Source: Trichosporon coremiiforme
Lineage: Eukaryota; Basidiomycota; Tremellomycetes; Trichosporonales; Trichosporonaceae
DNA length: 64,000 nt
Assembly: GCA_039545355.1 (NCBI GenBank)
Contig: BCJJ01000002.1
Location: forward strand, 521,956 to 585,955
Direction: 5' to 3'
The first letter of the stretch is position 1. The number at the start of each line of letters is the position of its first letter. Position numbers and translations under genes: made by a program. The notes beneath the pieces were generated by a model. That model had not been told where the DNA came from, did no database searches, and worked only from the letters and a program-made list of their open reading frames with translations. Shown in pieces: positions 32,033 to 41,260 of the stretch.

Positions 32033-33925
32033 ATGACGATCGAACACATCCCGGAGCCGACCGACTACCAGCAGACGCAGCCGGTCGCCCCTCTGGCGGA
32101 CGAGGAGCGCCAGGCGTTGCAGGCCAAGTACCGCGAGGAGCGTGACAAGCGAGTCCGCGCAGACGGTATCCATCAGTACAAGCCTCTCGGGGGCATCCTG
32201 AAGCTGGACGAGGACAAGGACCCGTACACGGACGTCCAGCCGCGCGAGCCGGTGCACGACCATGTCGACTTTCTCTTCCTCGGTGGCGGCTTCGCGGGCC
32301 TGACGGTGTGCGCGAAGCTGAAGCAGGCCGGCTTCGACTCGATCCGCATCCTCGAGAGTGGAGGCGACTTCGGCGGCGTCTGGTACTGGAACCGCTTCCC
32401 CGGCGCCATGTGCGACACGGCCGCCATGGTCTACCTTCCCATGATGGAGGAGGTCGGCACGGTCCCGTCGGCCAAGTACGTCCGCGGACCCGAGATTCTC
32501 GCCCACGCGCACCGCATTGCAAGACACTTCGACCTCTACCCCCACGCCCTGTTCAGCACGCACCTCGAGGAGCTCCGCTGGGACGAGGACCGTAGCCTCT
32601 ACGTCGTCAAGACGCGCGAGGGTGACGAGTTCACCGCGACCCACGTCGCGATGGGCACTGGTCCCCTGAACCGCCCCCATCTGCCCGGTATCCCCGGCCT
32701 CGAGACGTTCAAGGGCAAGGCGATGCACACGGCACGCTGGGACTACAGCGTGACGGGCGGAGGCTGGGATGACGAGGTCCTCGAGGGGCTCAAGGACAAG
32801 CGCGTCGGTGTCATTGGCACCGGTGCCACGGGCGTGCAGTGCATCCCCACTCTGGGGCGCGACTCTGGCTCCTTGCATGTGTTCCAGCGCACTCCGTCCG
32901 CCGTCGCCATCCGCGGCAACCACGCGATTGACAAGGAGTGGTTCAGCCAGCTGGACAAGGGGTGGCAGACCAAGTGGCTGCGCAACTTCTGCCAACTCAT
33001 GTCGACCGGGTACGCCCCCGTCGACTATGTCCATGACGGGTGGACCGACGGCGTGCAGCGCATCACGAAGCGCATGCTCGAAATGTGCGCCAAGGAGGGC
33101 CGCGCGCCCACCGGCATGGCAGACTACATGAAAGCGTACCACTTCAGCGACGACGAGTACATGACCGCCGTGCGCGCACGAACCGACGAGGTCGTCGAGG
33201 ATCCCGCGACCGCCGACAAGCTGAAGGCGTGGTACCGACAATTTTGCAAACGGCCTTGCTTCCATGACATGTACCTGCAGACGTTCAACAGGCCGAGCGT
33301 CACGCTCGTCGACACGGACGGCAAGGGTGTGGAGCGGATTGACGAGACGGGAGTGTGGGCGAACGGGCGCCACTACGACCTCGACGTGCTCGTGTACGCG
33401 ACGGGCTTCGAGTTCAACTCCGAGTACACGTACAAGTCTGGCCTGGAGGTGTATGGGCGGGGTGGGCGCACACTGACCGATGCATGGAAGGACGGCATGC
33501 AGTCCTTCCAAGGCATGCACGTGCACGGGTTCCCGAACCTGTTCGTGATCGGATTCGCGCAGGGATCCTCGCTCGCGTCCAACATCACGAGCAACTACAC
33601 CGAGCACGGCCCCACCGTCCTCAGCATCCTGCAGAAGAAGAAGGAGCTCGGCGCCAAGACGGTCGAGGTCCCCAAGAGCACGCAGGACGACTGGATCGAC
33701 CTCATCCTCAAGGGCGAGCGCGGCATCATTGGCGGTCCTGACTGCACGCCCGGCTACTACAACAACGAGGGCCAGGAGGAGGGCCTTCGCGAACGCCTCA
33801 ACGTCGCGCGATACCCTGCCGGTTCCCTTGCCTTCTTCGACTACATCGCCGAGTGGCGCGCGAACGGAAAGTTTGAGGGTCTCGAGTTTGACGGCAAGCC
33901 GGTCGAGATTGCCGCGACGCTGTAG
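32033..33925 (+). CDS. FAD/NADPH class B flavin monooxygenase, Baeyer-Villiger type
   Basis: Single exon, 630 aa. The start is the first ATG in frame (MTIEHIPEPTDYQQTQP). An N-terminal extension of about 75 residues precedes the FAD Rossmann motif FLGGGFAGL (82-90), as in the larger cyclododecanone/cyclopentadecanone-type BVMOs. Next come SGGDFGGVWYWNRFPGAMCD and the Baeyer-Villiger fingerprint F-K-G-x3-H-T-x2-W-D at about 225-236. The NADPH-binding motif VGVIGTGATGVQ follows near 258, and the ATG motif VYATGFEFN is near 455. Such enzymes insert one oxygen atom of O2 into ketones or oxidise heteroatoms, giving esters or lactones. The substrate is unknown, and no neighbouring hydrolase or alcohol dehydrogenase suggests a pathway. 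Cytosolic; no signal peptide. Confidence 0.9.
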   Translation: MTIEHIPEPTDYQQTQPVAPLADEERQALQAKYREERDKRVRADGIHQYKPLGGILKLDEDKDPYTDVQPREPVHDHVDFLFLGGGFAGLTVCAKLKQAGFDSIRILESGGDFGGVWYWNRFPGAMCDTAAMVYLPMMEEVGTVPSAKYVRGPEILAHAHRIARHFDLYPHALFSTHLEELRWDEDRSLYVVKTREGDEFTATHVAMGTGPLNRPHLPGIPGLETFKGKAMHTARWDYSVTGGGWDDEVLEGLKDKRVGVIGTGATGVQCIPTLGRDSGSLHVFQRTPSAVAIRGNHAIDKEWFSQLDKGWQTKWLRNFCQLMSTGYAPVDYVHDGWTDGVQRITKRMLEMCAKEGRAPTGMADYMKAYHFSDDEYMTAVRARTDEVVEDPATADKLKAWYRQFCKRPCFHDMYLQTFNRPSVTLVDTDGKGVERIDETGVWANGRHYDLDVLVYATGFEFNSEYTYKSGLEVYGRGGRTLTDAWKDGMQSFQGMHVHGFPNLFVIGFAQGSSLASNITSNYTEHGPTVLSILQKKKELGAKTVEVPKSTQDDWIDLILKGERGIIGGPDCTPGYYNNEGQEEGLRERLNVARYPAGSLAFFDYIAEWRANGKFEGLEFDGKPVEIAATL

Positions 33926-35092
33926 TCGAGCGTTCGTCAGCTAGATAAGTATATAGGTTCGTTAGTTACGATAGTCAGAAGATACGCAGTTCATGGTAAT
34001 CGCGATATGCGGTTGAGTACTTCAGCGTGGGCGACGCCTGCCAGTGTCACAGTCACTCCACCAGAATGCTGCACTACGCGGCAGTGCTCTCTCCAGCGCA
34101 CAGAATTGGGATGATACACACTGCGTGCAAGCGGGCAAGGAAGACGATGGTCATGGGAGGAGAGACACCTCGGAACTGGTCTGAGGCGCAGCCAGTTTCG
34201 GGTAAGACACCAAGAAGATACGGAGGAAGACATATCCTCTGCGGAGTAAGGTCAAACAGTGTGAATCCGAATCCGGCAATAGTAATCGACAAACAGTGAT
34301 CACCCGGAGTGCTGGACGTCGGATGGAAGGGCGCCGACCAGTTGAGCCGATGTCGCGGACGCAGGCTCGTTCTGTTGTGTCCTTCTTCCCCCCGTCGGGT
34401 TCCAGCTCCACTAGAGCTAGAGCAGCGATCTGTTTGTACCAACTTGGGCAAAAAAACCGATCAGTCGCTGCAAGGTAGTCACCGTGGAACAGCAGATACA
34501 GATGCCCGGACGCTATATCATCACCCCGACCGATACCACTGCTTGAGAAAAGCGGGCGATCGAGAGGAGTGGAAAGCCGCCGCGTGAAGAGGTCGCGGCG
34601 GGCGTTCGGACTGCAGGCACCTCTGAAGACGTGACCGCCACAGGTAACCCATTCTGCCGAGCTCCACGGTGAAGGGTCTTGGTCCCCGAGCCCCTCTTGT
34701 TGAGGCTCAACAGCTCGAGCGCAGCCTGCTGGATCAGCACAGCATCCGACGCGCCTGCAAGCGAGACGTCCCGTCCCTCGCTTGACCAGCAATGACGGAG
34801 AGAAAACGTGCAGTGTGCTCTCGCATTCACCGACACCCTTTGACCAACAGTTCCGGAGCGGTGGCTCCGATCGGGACGCAGATAAACCAGGTCAGTAGCG
34901 ACAACCAGTTCCGCGACGTCAGTATCCCCGCTCCCCGCTCCCCGTTGACAAGAAAAGTGTTACATGACGCTAAATGCGTTGATGAGTGCTGAGTGGTAGA
35001 TGCTGTGGGTATCGATGCGTTTGTGCGGGGTTCGTAGGCGACGTGCGAGTCCCTTGGTGTGTCGATGGCTGTCAAGAAGGTTGTGCGGGAGC
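33926..35092. other. Convergent intergenic region (BVMO and PET117 3' ends)
   Basis: The segment after the BVMO stop is AT-richer (TAAGTATATAGG) and fits 3' UTR. No gene was seen in the rest. The frames 34151-34792 (-) and 34296-34587 (+) overlap. Confidence 0.4.
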
Positions 35093-35786
35093 TTAGACAA
35101 GACGCTGCTCCGTCTGAGCAGCCTGGACGGGCGCCTGTGCAGCCTGAGCCTGTCGGGACAAACGCTGCGCGAGTCCCTTCTGCGCCTCATACTCCTCGAG
35201 ACGGGCCTGGCGCTCGGCTGCGCGCTGCTCCTTGCTCTGCGCCTCGAGCAGCTGCGGCGGAGGAGACACGACACACGTGACGCAGTCCTCGTCCACGACC
35301 GCGGCGGGCTGCTGCACCTTCTTCAACGCCTTCTCGCGCAGACGCTCCTCGTCCTTGATCACGCCCTGGTACATGTTCTGTTGTGTCAGCTTGACTTCGA
35401 TCGTTCCACAGCTTCTCTCATGTCGGCGAGCCGGGCGAACTGCTGGTTTCCTTGCCCGACAGACCCGCCCGATTCCGGCAGAGCGGCAGGTGTCATCAAC
35501 GGTCCAAACTCCCGAGATAGCGCTAGCCCTGGTGGAGCGAACGTTGAGTCTGCGTGCTACACCTAGATCGTCCTCTCCACCAGAGTTTGCCGAACCTCAA
35601 CGGGACATCAAACCTTTCGACACAAGGTACGCTGTTCCGAACCTTGACAGCTTGGGCAGGTCTGTCAAGGGGTTGCTTCGTCTTACTCACCTCGCTCTCC
35701 TGCTGCTGCATGTAGTGCACGGCCCAGATAGTGCCGCCAGTGAACAGCATCGAGAATCCGAAGAACGACTTGGACGCGAGCGACAT
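35093..35786 (-). CDS. PET117: Cytochrome c oxidase assembly protein Pet117, mitochondrial
   Basis: Exons 35691-35786 (32 codons) and 35093-35377. The intron 35378-35690 (313 nt) is long for this genome, with a GTGAGT donor and the AGCTGACACAACAG end. The join reads QQQESE/NMYQGVIKDEERLREK. Total 126 aa. It starts MSLASKSFFGFSMLFTGGT, a single N-terminal membrane/targeting helix as in Pet117 (yeast MSRASK..., human MSRSSK...). The family core VHY-x5-E-x4-Q/G-I-KD follows. The C-terminal 70 residues are Gln/Glu/Arg/Ala-rich and probably a coiled coil. Pet117 works in complex IV assembly, with Cox15 and haem a synthesis, at the inner membrane. A CVTCVV pair in the tail is an oddity. Confidence 0.8.
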
Positions 35787-36294
35787 GGTGTTTTAGTTGT
35801 TGGTAGTCGAAGCTCGGAAAAAGTTGGGATCTGCAAGAGTTGTCCAACGTCTCGAGTGGAGGTTGCTGAGCCCGGCTCGGCCGGCTCGGGCAGTCAATGC
35901 TCTCCGCGGGGCTGTGTGTAAACACGGTGTGGTACAGTGCTGTGTGCACAGTGTATTGGTAAGCTAATCGGAATAGCAGGGACAATTAGGATTTGGCATT
36001 TGGGTTTCCGAAAAGGAGCTTTCTCGAGGGTTTTGTAATTGCCGGCCCTCCTGGTGCGGTCGGCCGGTCAGCCTGGTCAGCCTCTGTAGTCTGGAGACTG
36101 GTACCTCGATGCAGCATGTTACCAGGTCGACAGTGTCGGCTGCGCGTGCTTCTGCGTGCATGTGGGCCATGTCTCTGACGTAGGGGAGGGCCAGCTCTCC
36201 GTATGAACTGCCCGGAATCGCGCTGGTTAGTAGAAGGTTCAGGACGGAATCGCTCCCTCTTCAGTTGGGAGGACCACGCGCAGCAGCCCGCTCC

Positions 36295-36420
36295 CCCACG
36301 GTGGAAAGGTACTCGAGAGTCGGAGGGTGCTTCTTGCAGAGTCAAGGTTTCCCACGGTGGAAAGATAATCAAGATTGGAGGACGCCTTTTGCAGATTCAA
36401 AGTTTCCCACGGTGGAAAGG
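36295..36420. repeat. 56-bp imperfect tandem repeat with near-palindromic core
   Basis: Two and a quarter copies, starting at 36295, 36351 and 36406. Each begins CCCACGGTGGAAAG and, in the two full copies, ends with a TTGCAGA-TTCAA-like stretch and GTTT or AGTTT. The core has inverted arms CCAC and GTGG, extended by TTTCC and GGAAA in copies 2 and 3. The core is perfectly kept while the spacers have diverged. Confidence 0.85.
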
Positions 36421-38171
36421 ACCTCCCTGCCAGCTGCTGAGTGAACAAGCAGCGGCAGCGTGGGAGATAAGGTCCCACCCGTTGAGCCCGGCGGGAAGCT
36501 CGAGAGACTTGTATCAATAGCAGCGGCAGAGCGAGCTGCATGCAGTGCTGCAGGCAGGGAGCAGGGGTGACGGGTTCCAGAAAGGCTACATCCTACATCC
36601 TGTCCTCCAAGAGTTCTGGAACTGGGGAGTACATCAGCTGATGGCCAAGTGCGCCGAGCACGCCGAGGGGAGCGTAACCGGTGAGCAGCCGTGTGCAAGC
36701 GAAGGGAGCCGTCAGTTCGGAGCCATGGCCGAACCTATCTAAACCTGGTGCACGCTGAGTGGTATAGTGCATGCTGTACGACGTTCGTACGTACCGCACG
36801 AGCGCTGGTCCGGGTCCGCTCGAGTCCTCGAGGTCTGGCAATGCACGGAATGCACGAGCTTCTTGCATGCAGCGGGGCCTCGGAATCATGACTCCGCTTG
36901 GCACGTTCTAGCGCCATAGCGCAAGCGGATGGACGGGTGCGCCAGCTTCGCAGGCATCACGCACGCATGGAGAGTGACTTGTCACTCGAACGTGATCGTG
37001 AGCGTTTGTTCCGCCATTCGCAGGCTCGCAATGCGGCGACCTTTGCGCACCTCGCACCTCGCATGCGCAACGCTTGTTCTGATGATCACGAGACGCACGC
37101 AGCTCGTCAATACCCGACATCCCGAGAACAACTAGTCACGAAGGCAATTGCCGTGGTTCCCCGATGCATGGGCGTGGGTGGACTGTGGTTCGCGGTATGT
37201 CTTCTTCTGCCGTCCATGCCGTGGAGTGGAGCACCGAGACTAGCAGACTAACAGCACTGAGTGACCCCGGATTTTCATGGATTCCATGATTCCATGCTGT
37301 GCCCGAGCCCGGCGCTATCATGGACTATAGAGCATGCACTAGTTTATCTCCTTATGATACCGAGCATGACTCGTTCCCTAGATAGACAGAGAGAGACCGA
37401 GAAGTCCGGATGCGATGATACGTGATAGCTGCTTCGTGATAGCCTATCGTGCCACGAGCCCTCTCTGTGCCGCTCTTGGGGCAACTGTGCGCCACCCAGT
37501 GAAGATCCAGCCGATAGGCACGAGCCTGTAGCACGTTATGGAGCATTGGTAAGCGACGCAGGACACATTCGGGGATTGCAGAGCGCTCGGCCGTTCGGAC
37601 GAGAGCTCGAGCTGGTCGGAGATCCTCCCTGCATCCCCACAGATGCTGACGACGAAGTCCTGGTTCCCCACAGCGCCGAGTCGGTTATCAACGCATGAAT
37701 GCCTGAACCTAGTCATGTGGCCTCAGGTTGGTGGCACTGGCCGTCAGACAGGGAGCGGCAGCTGCCGAGCTCGCCGAGCCCCCTCGGCAGATGGGCAGGT
37801 GGGCGGGGTGGAGTTTGCTCGCTCGATGCTGTGCTTATGCCGAGATCTGCGCCTGCCATTCCTGTCGGATGTCGGGTTGAGCGAGTGGCTGAGAGGCTTG
37901 GTTGGCTGAGGCATGTGTATCGGGCCGGGGTCTGTGCTGGACGTCGGGTGGCCCGTTCACGCATACAGGAGGTGGGTGGGCATAAGGTGGCGAACGTCAT
38001 ATGGTACTAGCGGCAACAGCACGGACACGAGTACGGGGGCCCGTCCGGCCCGAACCAAGCTCGATTGCAGGATCATTGGTACCAAATTGCCCCCCAACTG
38101 CAACCCTGTTAGCTGCTAGCCCTGCATCCCCTGTCGTCGTTGTCTGAAGCTCAGATGTCAGCAGACCAACC

Positions 38172-38238
38172 ACTTTTCTGCAGGAAACGGCAGAAAACTG
38201 CTGCAAATTGCAGGGTTTCTGCAGCAGAACTGCAGAAG
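38172..38238. repeat. CTGCA/TGCAG-rich cluster able to form hairpins
   Basis: Within 70 bp there are about seven TGCAG or CTGCA elements, including the dyad TTTCTGCAGGAAA and GGTTTCTGCAGCAGAACTGC. Non-coding. Could be chance slippage or a binding-site cluster. Confidence 0.5.
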
Positions 38239-38826
38239 TATGTACGCTTTGCGCCTGCAACCATCTCAGCCTGCGGCGGCGGACGGCCGGGGAGGCTTGG
38301 CATCGGCGCCTACCTCTCGACGCCTGCTGAGCGCCTGCAGATCGTGGCTCTGTGGCTCTACTCCGTGTCAGCCAGTGTCAGACCGTTATATCGTTAGTTA
38401 CCAGTTTGCCGAACTCGACCACTTCCAAGGGTGCCATATGGTGTATCCGGAACGACCATCCGGAAGCTGCCTCCGTGAGCGTGCACGTCATGGTTACTAC
38501 ATGCGTGCGCCCGGAACAGGCTCTGACAGGTCGACCATCACTTTGCGCAACAAGGCACCCTCCCGGAGGAACGAGTGATCCACGAGCGACTGCTTCAGCT
38601 GGAAGAACAGATTGGGCAATGGAACCAATGTTGGCAAGACTTGGCAGAAGGAACGAGGCGAGGCGAAACCGGTTCGCATGCTTCTCACCCATCTCCCAGG
38701 CGTGCCGGTTACAAACCAGCGTCAATCAATTTGAGCTTGAACCGCCATGCAATTTCAAAGCTGAGCTTGTTCGGGCTCGTGGGCCGGCCCGGCCTCTGAC
38801 TGCTCGCCGTATCCGCCGTGTCTGCC

Positions 38827-38867
38827 GCCTGAGCGCCTGAGCGCCTGCCCGCCTGCCCGCCTGCCAG
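38827..38867. repeat. Short GC-rich tandem repeat
   Basis: Repeated 'gcgcctgag' (twice) running into 'cgcctgcc' (three times). Non-coding simple repeat. Confidence 0.7.
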
Positions 38868-39907
38868 TCTGCTTCAGAGTCTGGCCAGCCGGGTTGTGAA
38901 GTTTGAAGCCTATGCGGTCACCGAAGAAGCAAAGATTGCACTAATTGGGCACGCATGGCACGTCTATTCCGGCCGCAGCAAGTTCTAATCGGACCAATTA
39001 CTATCGGGAGAACAAGGGTCGACTCCACCCTTCGGGAGAAATCGGGATCGGCGGTTCTGAGTCGCGCGTGAGCGTTCGCACAGCGCACATGCGCGCCCCC
39101 ATGTCCCACCGGGCCAGCGATGATATCATTGTGTATCATGCTGTACGCCGTGCTGCGCAACACGCACCCATGCAGGATGCTAGAGTCACCGCTTGGGCAT
39201 CGCGCGCACCTATTGTACCGCTTGCAGTCATGCTAGCATGCATAGCACGTCGCTGAACGATGCACTTTCCCCCGCCGGCTATCTCTGTCCCCGGCACGCC
39301 GGCCAACAAGCTGCCTCGGATTTCGCGGATCACAAAGTAGACGGGGGCGGCCAGTGCCGCTGCCGATCTGGAATGGATTAGCCGGCGACGGCCGCGATGC
39401 ATGGCGCATGGATGGGCGGTGGCTCTCGACTCGTATGCATGCACTACTGTCAGCTTTTCGTCACTGGGGACCACACCGATCGGCGATGTACCCGGGTAAG
39501 AGAAGGCAGTGCATGCAGCGGCCTTGCATACATCCAGTTTGCAGTGCACAGGGCGCAGAGTGTGCTACAGCCGCGCAGCACATGGCTTGTCAGAGGACGC
39601 TGGAGCCGTGACCAATTAAGCGACAATGCGCCGAAAAGGACCGACTCGTCGGAGCGCCGAGAGTTTGCAGCGTTTGGTATCTTGGACTCGCAAACGATGT
39701 GCGTGTGTGTAAGCTGCTGCGAGATCGTGTGCTGGACCCTTAGTCTCAGGTCTTCTGCCTGCTCAGATGTTAGGGTCGGGTCGGGGGCCCAAGCAAGATA
39801 ATGAGCAGGTGACAAGGGGCCAAGGGAGACAAGGGAAGAGTGGGGCCGACTGGCGGTAGAGCGGCCCTGGGGCCTGGAACCTTGGGGGCCTAGCACCACG
39901 CTGGCAA

Positions 39908-39940
39908 TTATGCTGGGCCGTGCTGGGCCGTGCTGGGTTA
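39908..39940. repeat. 11-bp tandem repeat, three units
   Basis: GTGCTGGGCC-type unit repeated three times, immediately before a run of T/A (GGTTAAACAAACCC). Non-coding. Confidence 0.7.
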
Positions 39941-41260
39941 AACAAACCCATTAGTATGTGTAATACACTCAGTCGCGGGCAGCGCCAGCCGCTCGCTTCG
40001 CCTCGCCTCGCCCGTCTCGGGCGGTAGGCGGCGGGCGGCGGGCGTGCCGGGGCGGGCGGTGGGCCGTCGATGCCGTGGCGCCCGCCAGCCCAGGGCTTAG
40101 GATTCCAGCCAGCGATAGCGGTCGCGGTCGGCGCCTCTCCTGTTTAGAAACAGAGTTCTGGGCTTCAGCCCTCGCGCCCTCGGGTCTTTCTCCCTTGGCT
40201 CTTCCCCTCTGAACGGGCCTCGACCGACATTTACCGATGCATACAACCGGCCGGGCCGTTGGCTGGCCACTCGTCGGAGCCCACTTGTACGAGGTGCGCA
40301 GTGGGTACCGGGGTATGATCCACCAGCCAGCCAACACCCGGGCCAGGTACTTCCTCCATGCTGTGTTTCTTTTCTCAACGACGCTTTCCTCGTTCTCACT
40401 TGTCTTCATCCTCTACCACAGTCGTCGGTTCGACCGCACCAACCTCCCAACGTGCCGGAGCGCCCAAAGGGCAGCGCCGTGCTTTCGAGCTTCTCATAAC
40501 CTATACCGACCATATCGACTCCGCTTTTACGCTCTTCACGCTTCCCCGCAGTGAAGGCAAAAACCGGACCGACCCTACTCCCTACTACTCCTATCGTCGA
40601 CTCGACCTGTCCTCAACCGGTACAATCGACAAACACGACAACATCGCGATCAGTTCGTCTCTCGCTTCTTGTCACCTGTCCATCACCTCCTCACTCGATC
40701 ATCTCGCCAGTTGTACATCGGTCGCTTGACTCCCGCTACACGACGCGTACCAGATCGGTAATCGAGGCGACTTCCCACCCTCCGCTCTCGTGCACTGTAC
40801 ATTTGCACGCATACGCTACGCGTTCAAGGCAAAGCCTTACTAATCCCCACCTCCCGATTGCTTGAAACGAGTGCATTCGCCGCGCTCTTCGAGTATCGAC
40901 TCCAACCGCTACCGACCGGCCCGTGAATACGACGCGTGTCACCTGGTAGTAAGCCATCTACGGGCGGAAAACAAACTCCGACCCGTGCCAACACTCCGAC
41001 GGTGGCAAACCGGCCATAATAGTGAGTTGTGGTCTTGTGCGTCCACACCCGTGCAACGCGATCAACTTCGGTGTTGCCGCAGTCCATTAGTCCATTTGCA
41101 CAGCAGTGCAATCCTCTGCATGCGTGGCCGGACACTTTGTTCTACACACATGAAAAACTACTTCTGACACGGTCTTTGCAGGTGCCGTCACCCCACATTC
41201 CTCCCCCAATTTTCTTTGGTTTTGGATCACCCGTCCTTGACACCAACGTGTCGTCACATC

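Larger units (their letters stand above)
35787..41260. other. Very long ORF-poor region (5.5 kb) with tandem repeats
   Basis: No gene recognised. It includes the 56-bp repeat (36295-36420), a CTGCA-rich cluster (38172-38238), an 8-10 bp 'cgcctgcc/cgcctgag' run (38827-38867) and an 11-bp 'gtgctgggcc' triplet repeat (39908-39940). A very GC-rich segment lies at 39970-40095. From about 40340 to 41260 the + strand is CT-rich and probably holds the leader or promoter of the ECL1-like gene. The short frames scattered here lack family resemblance. Confidence 0.45.

Noticed and set aside
32006..33607. 533-codon minus-strand frame over the BVMO gene
   Set aside because: Antisense shadow of a strongly supported gene; no family resemblance.
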